The notes under the pieces: model-generated
Told to the model about the DNA's origin: nothing
What the model saw: only the letters and a program-made list of their open reading frames with translations
The model's database searches: none
From: Kiritimatiellia bacterium
GTDB lineage: Bacteria; Verrucomicrobiota; Kiritimatiellia; SLAD01
NCBI GenBank assembly: GCA_007128275.1
Contig: SKXR01000246.1
Location: 1 to 24,503 of the forward strand
Direction of reading: 5' to 3'
Length of the DNA stretch: 24,503 bases
Shown: positions 14,730 through 21,226 of the stretch, in pieces
Position numbering within the stretch: position 1 is the first letter of the stretch
How the letters are laid out: each line of letters begins with the position of its first letter
Position numbers and translations under genes: made by a program

Positions 14730-15599
14730 ATGAAAGTCTTTTTGGTAATCGGTGTACTTCTTTCCATGGCCTATGCGCAAGCCGCGTTGGGCAATCCCGG
14801 CTCGTCTTCGTCGTATATCCGCGTGCCGCCGCGCTCCGAGCCGGCTCCTCAACCGCAACAGGCGCCGCAAGCCCGCCCGCAACCGCAGGTGACACCGGTC
14901 CGCCCGTCGGCCCCGATCCCGGCTCCGGCTCCGGCTCAGTGGGAGCCACAACCGGTTGCCGAGTACGATGAGTGGGGCCGCCCGAATCCGGACGCGTTCT
15001 ATTGGACGGGTGTGTCGTTGGGCCTGCACGCCGGCACGTTGGGCGCCGGAGCGGAAACCACCTCTTATATCACCGACTGGCTAAATTTCCGCGGTACGGC
15101 CCACTATCTGATGGGGGGCTACAAGACCACCACGGGGAATGTGGACTTCGACTACGATCTCTCCGCGCCCGGCGCCCGGTTGATGTTGGATTTCTATCCC
15201 ACCCGCATGAAGAACTTTCGTATTAGCGTGGGCGCGGTGGTTAAGGACATGAAGGTTACCGTGAAAGGCGAGCCGAAAGGGAACGCTCGTGTCGGCGATA
15301 ACGTATATACGGCGGAACAGACGGGAACCCTTCGCGGAAGGGCCTCGTACGACACCATTTCGCCCTATGTCGGCATCGGATGGGGGAACAGCGTGAAACC
15401 CGATTCCCTGTTGACCTTCTCCATGGACATCGGCTTGATGATACAGGGGTACAGCTTCAGCCTGTCATCCAACGGCACCGCACGGGGGGATGATCAGTTC
15501 CAGCAGGATTTGAGGAAGACACAATCGGACGTGGAAGACAATCTGGACTGGCTGAAAGTCTACCCGGTGATCAGCTTCGGCTACGCCTATCACTTCTAG
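14730..15599 (+). CDS. Outer-membrane beta-barrel protein
   Basis: This 289-aa protein has a signal peptide (about 1-20, ending near AQAALG), a Pro/Gln/Ala-rich linker (about 28-75) and a C-terminal domain of alternating hydrophobic strands rich in Gly and aromatics. It ends in YAYHF, the C-terminal phenylalanine recognised by the BAM machinery. The barrel domain of about 200 residues fits an 8-10-stranded barrel. The Pro-rich linker may span peptidoglycan or bind partners. Its function is unknown; the position within a polysaccharide locus suggests a surface or export accessory, but it lacks Wza-like features. The 179-bp gap upstream (14551-14729) shows no gene. This gene converges with the SGNH gene at 15715. 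Confidence 0.85.
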   Translation: MKVFLVIGVLLSMAYAQAALGNPGSSSSYIRVPPRSEPAPQPQQAPQARPQPQVTPVRPSAPIPAPAPAQWEPQPVAEYDEWGRPNPDAFYWTGVSLGLHAGTLGAGAETTSYITDWLNFRGTAHYLMGGYKTTTGNVDFDYDLSAPGARLMLDFYPTRMKNFRISVGAVVKDMKVTVKGEPKGNARVGDNVYTAEQTGTLRGRASYDTISPYVGIGWGNSVKPDSLLTFSMDIGLMIQGYSFSLSSNGTARGDDQFQQDLRKTQSDVEDNLDWLKVYPVISFGYAYHF

Positions 15600-15714
15600 G
15601 TCGATCTCTATATTGTAGTCGCTATCAATAAGACGGAGTCGAGAGATTGCAAGCCTTCTCGCCGCGAAAGCCTCCACGACCCATAACCTAAAACCTAAAA
15701 CCCAAAATCTTTTT
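15600..15714. other. Convergent intergenic spacer with short A/C-rich direct repeats
   Basis: This short spacer lies between two convergent genes. It contains three imperfect copies of CCTAAAAC near 15684-15708 and a T-run at 15710-15715. I see no hairpin strong enough to call a terminator with confidence. Confidence 0.4.
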
Positions 15715-16725
15715 TCACGGCGCAATCGGCACAATGCGCCAACCGTCGCTTTCCGTAAACTCGCGCGCGGCGAATACCCAGATAACGACGCGCTTGTTCT
15801 CCCAGTAGTTCGGATCGCCCTGTGCGCGACGCAGGAGATTGATGCGCGCCGGGGTCGCGCCCGATCCGCGGACGCCGATGAGATCTACGGGCAAGCCCAG
15901 TTCGACGGCCAGTTGATCCGCGAGCCCCGCGCCGCTGTAATGCATGTCGCCCCCCGCTTGAAAAACGAGCGTGTGGCTGTCGCCCAACAAAATCACCGGA
16001 CTCGCTCGTTCCGGAGTGGCGCCCTGCACGGTGCGCACCTGCAAAGTTTCTCGCGGTAGGTCCGGATTATCCAGCATGCGCCATAAATCGCCCGTAATTT
16101 CAATGGTACGCCATTCGGTGTCGTACACCTGGCGCTCCGTGTCGCCGAGCAGGGCGTTGATCTGTTCGGCCATCTGTTGGGCGGCCAGCACGCAGGCCAC
16201 GCCGGACCAATGTGTGTCTTGCAGACAATATAGCGGGCCGCGCTCGTCTTCCGGCGCGTCACGGAAGACGTCGGTCAAGTCCAGTACCGTGATCCCTTCT
16301 TCTCGGAGTAGCTCGTAGAATGCTTGGTGATGCGTGTCCGGTCGCGCGGTGGCTCGTCCTTCCATGCCGGGTAACTGGTGCTCATGGATCACGGCCTTGG
16401 GCGGCACGGGCGCCAGAATCAATTCCGCGCCTTCCGCTTTGAGCGCTTTATGAAATGCGAGGATGGCGGGCAACGGGTCCCGCGCATCCGCGCGCGTGGC
16501 GCGACTGGCCGTTTCCGCCGCTGCGCCCCAAAAAGGGCCTGCGCCGAGATGTCGCAATTCGGGCATGAAGAACAACCACCCATCGCGACCTTCGACGACG
16601 GTCTCGCCCCGCAGGGAGGCCGCCTCGGCCAGATCGCGAAACGAGGTGACCGGCTCGCCTTGCGCGCAGGCGACCGCAAACACGTGTATCGGGATGAACA
16701 GGAATAGGGCGTATCTGTACTGCAT
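15715..16725 (-). CDS. Secreted AlgX/AlgJ-like SGNH-type polysaccharide O-acetyltransferase homologue
   Basis: This 336-aa protein starts with a signal peptide (hydrophobic stretch ending near VACAQG). It has the landmarks of the AlgX/AlgJ group: GRDGWLFF (about 46-53), the catalytic Asp/His pair in QDTHWSG (D170, H172) and the Ser nucleophile in LLGDSHT (S250). The C-terminal VIWVFAARE motif is shared with the AlgJ-like protein at 21227-23089. It would transfer acetyl groups to an exported glycan in the periplasm. The frame extends to a TTG at 16761, but ATG 16725 begins the signal peptide directly. It is divergent from the GH13 gene and shares a 109-bp control region with it. No alginate-specific genes are present. 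Confidence 0.88.
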   Translation of the reverse strand: MQYRYALFLFIPIHVFAVACAQGEPVTSFRDLAEAASLRGETVVEGRDGWLFFMPELRHLGAGPFWGAAAETASRATRADARDPLPAILAFHKALKAEGAELILAPVPPKAVIHEHQLPGMEGRATARPDTHHQAFYELLREEGITVLDLTDVFRDAPEDERGPLYCLQDTHWSGVACVLAAQQMAEQINALLGDTERQVYDTEWRTIEITGDLWRMLDNPDLPRETLQVRTVQGATPERASPVILLGDSHTLVFQAGGDMHYSGAGLADQLAVELGLPVDLIGVRGSGATPARINLLRRAQGDPNYWENKRVVIWVFAAREFTESDGWRIVPIAP

Positions 16726-16781
16726 GGGACAATAGATATACGCCATGAAGGGTCCCGTCAACGTTGGTTGTGGGTATACTA

Positions 16782-16810
16782 TTGACCGGGTGGAATAACG
16801 CTTTAATATG
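16782..16810 (+). promoter_or_regulatory. Predicted promoter of the GH13 gene
   Basis: TTGACC (16782-16787, 5 of 6 to the -35 consensus) is followed by TAATAT (16804-16809, 4 of 6, spacer 16) or AATATG (spacer 17). Transcription would start near 16816, upstream of the GAGG box at 16825-16828 and the ATG at 16835. On the opposite strand TTGACG (16761-16756) is a candidate -35 for the divergent SGNH gene. Confidence 0.4.
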
Positions 16811-16834
16811 GCTCATATTACTGTGAGGCCGCTA

Positions 16835-19255
16835 ATGATCATGCTGGGCTGGAATTCCAAATTGCATACGTCGGCGTTGCTGATCCTCCTTGGCTGCCTC
16901 CATTTCGGTGTCCACGCTTTGGCGGTCGTGGATGTGGAACCCATGGGGGTGACCTTCGAGCAGGGCGCCACAACGTATCGCGTCTGGGCGCCGAACGCGC
17001 AGTCCGTGGCGGTCATCGGTGACTTCAACGGGTGGCGGGCGCGTCAGAGCGATTACTTGGAGCGCGATCCACGAACCGGAGTCTGGTCGGTGACCATCCG
17101 CGGCAGCCGACCGCGCGGAGCATATCAGTTTCTGATTAACGACGAGCTGCGTCGGCGCGATCCGTACGGGCGCATGGTGTCCGAAGACGGAACCCAATCC
17201 GTCTTCTATGATCCGGACGCCTTTCGCTGGGCCGATGTCGAGCCGCCCCGCTATGCGTTGAACGAGCTGATCATCTACGAAATGCACATCGGCACGTTTC
17301 ATGATCCGCGTCCGAACAGCGGTATGCCGGCCACGTTCGACGACGCCATCCGGCGGTTGGATTATCTCGTGGAGCTGGGGGTAAACACGCTCTGCATTCT
17401 TCCCGTGCACGAGTTTCAGGGCTCCCAAAGTTGGGGCTATAATCCGAGCGACCTCTTTGCCGTTGAACAGGCCTATGGCGGGCCGGACGGATTCAAACGG
17501 TTTGTGCAGGCTTGCCACCAGCGGGGACTCGCCGTGCATGTGGATATCGTGCATAACCATTACGGCCCGCAGAATCTCGATCTATTGCAGTTCGACGGTA
17601 CCGGACAAAGGGACCGTGGCGGCATCTATTTCTTCGACGGGGCCGGCATCGATATGACGCCTTGGGGGCCGCGCGTGCGCTTCGATCAGCCGATGGTGCG
17701 CCGGTTCATTCGAGACAACGCCATCATGTGGTTGAAAGAATATCGCGTGGACGGTTTCCGCTGGGATTCCACCATAAATATTCGCGCGTACAACGATGGT
17801 CGCTATCCCATTCCCGAGGGCGCGCAAATGCTGGTGGACATCAACCGGGAGATCGAAGAGCGTTTCCCAGGAAGGTGGAGCATCGCGGAAGATTCGTTGG
17901 GGATCGGGAACTTCCACGGATCATGGGATTACGATTTTCATCATCAGGTGATGCCGTCGCTGTCCGCGCGCACGGATATTGAACGAAACATGCGGCAGAT
18001 CAGCGCCGCCCTGACGCGCGTGCCGCGTATGTGGCGCGTGATCTATGTCGACAACCACGACGAGGCGGGCAAGTTGAATGAGGAGCGGCGGATTGCGTCT
18101 GACATCGATCCCGCCGATCCGGGCGGTGATTATGCGCGCCGATTAAGCGGGCTCGGCGCGGTGCTGACGTTTACCGCTCCAGGAATTCCGTTGCTCTTCA
18201 TGGGCAACGAATTTCAGGAATACGGCACGTGGCATGACGACACGCCGCTGGATTGGTCCAAGACCCGCCGGCACGCGGGGACTTTGGCGTTGCACCGCGA
18301 TCTCATTGCCCTGCGCCGAAATAGCGAAGGACACAGCGTCGGATTGAAAGGCCGGCAGATTCGGGTGCCCGCGGTGGATGACGACCGGAAAACCATTGTG
18401 TATTGGCGCGGGCACGAAAGCCATCCGGCCGATCAGGTTGTGGTGGCGATGAATTTCTCCGGCCGCGAAGAGGATCTCGTCATCCCGTTTCCATCCGGGG
18501 GGACGTGGACGTTGCGCATGAACACGGATTGGAGCACGTATGGCGGTGAGCGACAGCATGAAGCGCGCCCCTTCACATTGACTTCCGGAACACGTGCGCA
18601 GACGCGAATGGCGCCGTACAGCGCTCGCATCTTCTCGATGGTGGATCGCCCCGGCGAAGTGCGGACGAGAGAGGTCGCGTCCGAACCCGCGTCCGCGCCG
18701 CGCGCGACGGGGCCGTTCTCGATCTGGCGCACGATCAATCTCGCCGGCACGTTCAACGAGTGGAGTCCCACGGCGTGGCCGTTTGAACATGTGGCGGATC
18801 ATGTGTGGGAGGGGAAATTCTTTTTCGATAACATCGTAGACCCGAAATTCAAGATCACCGCCAACGATTACGACGCCATCTGGTGGGGGCGCCCGGCCGG
18901 ACGAGTCGCGGCGGAAGAATCAATGCACACGCCGCTCCGGCGTCTCGGACCCGATTTCGCCGCCCGCGGCACGTGGAACGGGCTGTATCTGTTCCGGTTC
19001 AATGAGCGGGAGAAGACGCTGGAAATCGAGCGCATCGGGGACGACCCCCTGCCGGAGAAACCCGACGAGCCGGTTATCGAATATCGGACGTGGACCGATG
19101 CGCAGGGGGCGACAACGTCCGCGCGACTGATTACGGTTGATGGCTCGATGCTGCAATTGGAGAGGGAGGACGGTCGCTTGATTCAGGTCCCCGTTCAGGC
19201 CGTAAGCCGTGCTGATCAGGACTATGTTCGCCAGTGGATCGAAGAAAACAAATGA
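16835..19255 (+). CDS. Secreted GH13 alpha-glucan enzyme (branching-enzyme/amylase-like) with CBM48 and C-terminal SHD1-like domain
   Basis: This 806-aa protein has a signal peptide and a CBM48-like N-terminal module (about 39-115, with VIGDFNGWRARQSDY). The GH13 barrel is complete: DIVHNH (237-242), nucleophile D311 in GFRWD, acid/base E352 in AEDS and the third carboxylate D409 in VDNHDE. A second glycogen-binding-like module (GTFNEWSP, about 640-690) follows. The last 58 residues (749-806, RTWTDAQG onward) match the SHD1 pattern. The barrel resembles glycogen-branching enzyme or maltooligosyl-trehalose hydrolase relatives, yet it is exported, so it likely acts on an extracellular or periplasmic alpha-glucan. 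I chose ATG 16835 over 16808 because of a GAGG box 6 nt upstream. Confidence 0.88.
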   Translation: MIMLGWNSKLHTSALLILLGCLHFGVHALAVVDVEPMGVTFEQGATTYRVWAPNAQSVAVIGDFNGWRARQSDYLERDPRTGVWSVTIRGSRPRGAYQFLINDELRRRDPYGRMVSEDGTQSVFYDPDAFRWADVEPPRYALNELIIYEMHIGTFHDPRPNSGMPATFDDAIRRLDYLVELGVNTLCILPVHEFQGSQSWGYNPSDLFAVEQAYGGPDGFKRFVQACHQRGLAVHVDIVHNHYGPQNLDLLQFDGTGQRDRGGIYFFDGAGIDMTPWGPRVRFDQPMVRRFIRDNAIMWLKEYRVDGFRWDSTINIRAYNDGRYPIPEGAQMLVDINREIEERFPGRWSIAEDSLGIGNFHGSWDYDFHHQVMPSLSARTDIERNMRQISAALTRVPRMWRVIYVDNHDEAGKLNEERRIASDIDPADPGGDYARRLSGLGAVLTFTAPGIPLLFMGNEFQEYGTWHDDTPLDWSKTRRHAGTLALHRDLIALRRNSEGHSVGLKGRQIRVPAVDDDRKTIVYWRGHESHPADQVVVAMNFSGREEDLVIPFPSGGTWTLRMNTDWSTYGGERQHEARPFTLTSGTRAQTRMAPYSARIFSMVDRPGEVRTREVASEPASAPRATGPFSIWRTINLAGTFNEWSPTAWPFEHVADHVWEGKFFFDNIVDPKFKITANDYDAIWWGRPAGRVAAEESMHTPLRRLGPDFAARGTWNGLYLFRFNEREKTLEIERIGDDPLPEKPDEPVIEYRTWTDAQGATTSARLITVDGSMLQLEREDGRLIQVPVQAVSRADQDYVRQWIEENK

Positions 19256-19265
19256 CGCGCAGTAA

Positions 19266-19295
19266 TTGACATATTCCCGTTTATACGGGAATATG
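19266..19295 (+). promoter_or_regulatory. Promoter with overlapping 26-bp palindromic operator for the toxin-antitoxin pair
   Basis: A perfect -35 box TTGACA (19266-19271) overlaps a perfect inverted repeat: CATATTCCCGT (19270-19280), a TTAT loop and ACGGGAATATG (19285-19295). A -10-like GAATAT (19289-19294) sits 17 bp from the -35, inside the right arm. VapB-type antitoxins bind such palindromes to repress their own promoter. The predicted start falls at about 19301, the A of the antitoxin ATG, so the mRNA may be leaderless. Confidence 0.75.
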
Positions 19296-19300
19296 GATGC

Positions 19301-19567
19301 ATGAAGACAACGGTGGATATTCCTGATGCCCTTTATCGGAAGGCCAAGATACAGGCCGTTCGCGAAGGCACGACGCTGAAGAATCTCATTGTGAGCACGC
19401 TGTCAAAAAGGGTGGAAGCGAAAGGAGTTCAAGAGCCGCGAACGCCGTACTTTGCCCGTCGGAAGTTGGATCCGGCATTCAGTGCCTTGGTCGAGGCCGG
19501 TAAACTTTCCGGCGGCTCCGACGCCACGGACGCCATTTCTGAAGATCGGGATCGAGCGAGTTCATGA
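19301..19567 (+). CDS. vapB: VapB-type antitoxin
   Basis: This 88-aa protein has an N-terminal ribbon-helix-helix-like DNA-binding segment (TTVDIPDALYRKAKIQAVREG, split here as a beta strand at about 2-7 and helices to 40). A disordered, charged C-terminus would wrap around the toxin. The gene lies directly behind a palindromic operator and overlaps the PIN-domain toxin gene by ATGA (19564-19567), the classical type II arrangement. No ribosome-binding site is visible, which agrees with a leaderless transcript. Confidence 0.85.
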   Translation: MKTTVDIPDALYRKAKIQAVREGTTLKNLIVSTLSKRVEAKGVQEPRTPYFARRKLDPAFSALVEAGKLSGGSDATDAISEDRDRASS

Positions 19568-19998
19568 CGTACTTCGACACCAGCTATCTGGTGCGGTTGT
19601 ATTGGAACGATCCCGGCCATGAAATCGTTCGGGATCTGGCGGGGCGCGCTACGGACGTGTGTTGCGGATGGCATGGGCGCGTCGAATTGATCGCCGCGTT
19701 TCATCGAAAATACCGCGAGGGTGCCGCAACGCGGGAAGTCTTTGTCGGCCTGTTGAGGCAATTCCATTTGGACGAAAAGGAGGGCGGACTCACATGGCTT
19801 CCCCTCACGGATCAAGTCATGGAACATGTGGAGCGGATCTTCACCGATCTTCCAAGGGATGTTTACCTTCGATCCGCCGACGCGTTACATCTTGCCTGCG
19901 CGGTTGAAAGCGGTCTGGCGGAGATCTACACAAACGATCGTCATGCGATCGCCGCCGCCCCCTATTTCGGATTGCGCGGTATCAATGTCATCCTCTGA
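19564..19998 (+). CDS. vapC: VapC-type PIN-domain toxin ribonuclease
   Basis: This 144-aa PIN-domain protein has the acidic metal-binding residues expected of a VapC ribonuclease: D5 in YFDTSYLV, E41 in RVELIAAF, D106 in SADALHLA and D125 in TNDRHAIA. It would cleave RNA, typically tRNA or rRNA in this family, unless held by the antitoxin encoded just upstream. It appears intact. Its stop codon directly abuts the stop codon of a degraded AlgJ-like remnant on the other strand, which suggests that the pair arrived by insertion or rearrangement next to that gene. Confidence 0.9.
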   Translation: MTYFDTSYLVRLYWNDPGHEIVRDLAGRATDVCCGWHGRVELIAAFHRKYREGAATREVFVGLLRQFHLDEKEGGLTWLPLTDQVMEHVERIFTDLPRDVYLRSADALHLACAVESGLAEIYTNDRHAIAAAPYFGLRGINVIL

Positions 19999-20157
19999 TT
20001 ATCGCCATTCCCCCCAGTAGGGCTCCTGGAGTTCGAGTTTCCAGTCGTCCCGTTCCGAGCGGTTGATGCTGCGCCGATCCGTGCCCGGCTGCACGTGCAT
20101 TGCAATCGACGGTTGTGGACTCCGCCTGATCCGCTGTGTTAAGTCTTGGCTGCTCAT
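19999..20157 (-). pseudogene. Remnant of the C-terminus of an AlgJ-like gene
   Basis: On the minus strand this stretch encodes 52 residues whose last 23 read INRSERDDWKLELQEPYWGE and WR-stop. This closely matches the end of the intact AlgJ-like protein at 21227-23089 (INRSELDDWELQIAPPAWGE and MAK-stop). An upstream IAMHVQPG segment resembles ITVALRPW in the same protein. Further upstream the frame is closed by TGA, and no DTHW or GDS motif precedes it. It is therefore the 3' tail of a lost second copy, although a very short expressed ORF from ATG 20157 cannot be excluded. Confidence 0.7.
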
Positions 20158-20167
20158 TTTAGTGTGT

Positions 20168-20202
20168 CATGTCCTGGCGTAGCCGTTGCCGGGCAGGACG
20201 TG
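20168..20202 (+). promoter_or_regulatory. Hairpin upstream of the FkbM methyltransferase gene
   Basis: CATGTCCTG (20168-20176) and CAGGACGTG (20194-20202) pair over 9 positions with one G-T or mismatch position and a 17-nt loop. It sits 43 bp before the ATG at 20246. It could be a terminator remnant or a 5'-leader structure; there is no following T-run on the plus strand. Confidence 0.35.
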
Positions 20203-20245
20203 ATCAGAAAGTTGTCACCATGTTGAAGGACTGGAAAGCGTCAAG

Positions 20246-21118
20246 ATGCCACTCAAAACAATAAAAGCCTGGGGTTTGCGAACGTTGTCATTCCTTGCGG
20301 ATAAGCTGAGGCGCACGCCGCTGGCGCGTTCGGCGCTGCTCAATCGTATGCACGGCGGGTTGACACTCTGGTTTCATGGTTCAAAAGACGCGAAGGTGGG
20401 TGAATTCACCGTTCGTGTCGATCCCCGGGATCGATTCATTGCCCGCAAGCTCGCGATGGGCGCGGGATACGAACAGCGCGATATCGATTTTCTATGCTCG
20501 CTGGTCAAGCGCGGAGACTGTGCGTTCGATATCGGGGCAAACATAGGGTTGTACACGTTGCATTTATCCCGGGCAGTCGGCCCGGAAGGAAGGGTCATTG
20601 CGGCGGAGCCCGATCCCGATAACCTGGCGCTGTTGAAGGCCAATGTCGAAAATAACGGGTGCACGAACGTGACGATACTCCCGTATGCGTTGGGGGACAG
20701 TGAAGGCCAAATGGACCTGTATCAGGTCGAAGACAACCGTGGATATTTGAGTTTTGCCGACCTCGGCGCGACGGGACAGTCCCGAAAGGTCGAGGTGAGG
20801 CGTGCCGACGTTCTCCTGGCCGGCCTGAACGTGCGACCCGATGTGGCGAAGATTGACGTGGAGGGGGCGGAGCCGTTGGTGTTTTCCGGGATGGGCGATT
20901 ACAAGCCGCCCGTCATGCTCCTCGAATTTGTGCCGGATCACTTACGGGCGTTGGACAACGATCCGGTCGAATTTCTGGAACAATTGGTGGGGGAGGGCTA
21001 TACCCTGGAGACCATTGATCCTGACAGCGGGGAACGCATCGAACACGAGCCCGCCGCGATCCTGCAATATGTGGAGAGCGATGTGAGCAAGGAATACAAC
21101 GTATTGGCCCGCCGATAA
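20246..21118 (+). CDS. FkbM-family SAM-dependent methyltransferase
   Basis: This 290-aa protein has the FkbM signature: AFDIGANIGLYTLHLSR (93-109) for SAM binding, an AEPDPDN acidic loop (about 120-126), LKANVENNG (about 130-138) and KIDVEGAE (202-209). Such enzymes O-methylate sugars and other small molecules and are frequent in polysaccharide loci, where terminal methylation can cap the chain. The N-terminus is basic and hydrophobic without a cleavable signal. It stands alone on the plus strand between the AlgJ-like remnant and the intact AlgJ-like gene. The ribosome-binding site is weak. Confidence 0.9.
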   Translation: MPLKTIKAWGLRTLSFLADKLRRTPLARSALLNRMHGGLTLWFHGSKDAKVGEFTVRVDPRDRFIARKLAMGAGYEQRDIDFLCSLVKRGDCAFDIGANIGLYTLHLSRAVGPEGRVIAAEPDPDNLALLKANVENNGCTNVTILPYALGDSEGQMDLYQVEDNRGYLSFADLGATGQSRKVEVRRADVLLAGLNVRPDVAKIDVEGAEPLVFSGMGDYKPPVMLLEFVPDHLRALDNDPVEFLEQLVGEGYTLETIDPDSGERIEHEPAAILQYVESDVSKEYNVLARR

Positions 21119-21123
21119 GTGTG

Positions 21124-21159
21124 AGCCCCCTCGGCTGCGCTCGGGGTGACCGGGGGGCT
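21124..21159. terminator. Possible bidirectional terminator hairpin between convergent genes
   Basis: AGCCCCC (21124-21130) pairs with GGGGGCT (21153-21159) around a GC-rich loop that contains CTCGGCTGCGCTCGGGGTGA, itself a repeat-like sequence. It begins 5 bp after the FkbM gene, which converges with the AlgJ-like gene. No T-run follows, so it may be a repeat hairpin instead of an intrinsic terminator. Confidence 0.4.
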
Positions 21160-21226
21160 TCGCGTGCGGCCACACGTGCGAGCGATGCCATGGAGCTTCT
21201 GGGGAAAAACCGACATCCGCTTTCTT

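Noticed and set aside
14707..14733. TTGACG and TATGAA as a promoter of the beta-barrel gene
   Set aside because: The -10-like box overlaps the start codon, so transcription would begin inside the signal-peptide coding region.
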